From an uncultured Clostridia bacterium (GTDB lineage: Bacteria > Bacillota > Clostridia > Christensenellales > Aristaeellaceae): a DNA stretch of 5,637 bases. The number at the start of each line of letters is the position of its first letter. The first letter of the stretch is position 1. Of the stretch, positions 5,512-5,637 are shown one piece after another. The stretch is taken from positions 1 through 5,637 of the forward strand of contig CAMKAE010000149.1 of assembly GCA_946410395.1 (NCBI GenBank). The letters run 5' to 3'. The position numbers and the translations under genes were made by a program. A model generated the notes under the pieces. That model was not told the DNA's origin. It saw only the letters and a program-made list of their open reading frames with translations, and made no database searches.

Positions 5512-5551
5512 TGACGGCTATTTGGAATGAGGTGTCGGCGTAACTATGCCC

Positions 5552-5611
5552 TGTGGATAAAGCTGTGGAAAACCCTGTGGAAAAGTTATCCACAAGGTAC
5601 TGTTATCCACA
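5552..5611. other. Five-box DnaA-binding array, candidate replication origin
   Basis: Three perfect consensus DnaA boxes (TTATCCACA) occur at 5552-5560 (reverse), 5586-5594 and 5603-5611 (forward). Two boxes of the TTTTCCACA form occur at 5564-5572 and 5576-5584 (reverse). The three reverse boxes are spaced exactly 12 bases apart and face the two forward boxes. Five boxes in 60 bases is the density of a bacterial oriC or a DnaA-dependent plasmid origin, far above chance in this GC-rich DNA. The AT-rich unwinding element is not visible in the window and would lie beyond the right edge. Confidence 0.82.
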
Positions 5612-5617
5612 GGGGCG

Positions 5618-5631
5618 GCGGCCGCGGCCGC
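5618..5631. repeat. 14-base all-G/C palindrome (two overlapping GCGGCCGC sites)
   Basis: GCGGCCGCGGCCGC is its own reverse complement and holds GCGGCCGC twice, overlapping by two bases (5618-5625 and 5624-5631). It starts seven bases after the last DnaA box. It may be a protein-binding site or the edge of a larger structure cut off by the window. Confidence 0.6.
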
Positions 5632-5637
5632 GTTGAG

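Noticed and set aside
1..5637. CRISPR array, tRNA, insertion sequence or diversity-generating retroelement.
   Set aside because: No regularly spaced repeat-spacer units, no cloverleaf, no transposase or reverse transcriptase frame and no template/variable repeat pair were seen.

Overview
The window is the late (tail-to-lysis) end of a tailed bacteriophage or prophage. All seven complete genes and one partial gene read on the + strand. Strong GGAGG-type ribosome binding sites, mostly G/C-ending codons, an LLH-type holin and a small CxxC...CHxxC protein together suggest a moderately high-GC Firmicutes host, probably a gut or rumen Clostridia (Oscillospiraceae/Lachnospiraceae-like). The host assignment is inference; no marker fixes the species.

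Layout. Bases 1-761 hold the C-terminal part of a tail appendage protein, with a jelly-roll/carbohydrate-binding-like region and a terminal coiled coil. A small protein with a very acidic tail (783-1106) overlaps by 4 bases a ClpP-like serine protease (1103-1693). A 135-base structured intergenic region follows. Then comes a 328-residue tail-sheath-like protein (1829-2815) whose base composition changes partway through the gene, and a nested hairpin (2820-2892). The lysis cassette is an NlpC/P60-SH3 endolysin (2916-3776), a membrane-anchored coiled-coil protein (3778-4284), a two-helix membrane protein that may be a holin (4316-4639) and an LLH-family holin (4669-5094). A 67-residue cysteine-rich protein (5164-5367) closes the transcription unit, and its stop codon lies in the loop of a strong intrinsic terminator.

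The last 250 bases appear non-coding. They carry four to five copies of a TGGTTAC motif, a compact array of five DnaA boxes (5552-5611) and a 14-base all-G/C palindrome at the window edge. This looks like a replication origin, either of a plasmid-like phage or of a host chromosome next to a prophage.

The most unusual parts are the origin-like array beside the lysis module, the protease and chimeric sheath-like gene placed between tail fibre and lysis genes, a two-part RNA-like element repeated about 46 bases upstream of two start codons, and a probable internal translation start in the endolysin that would make a free cell-wall-binding subunit.
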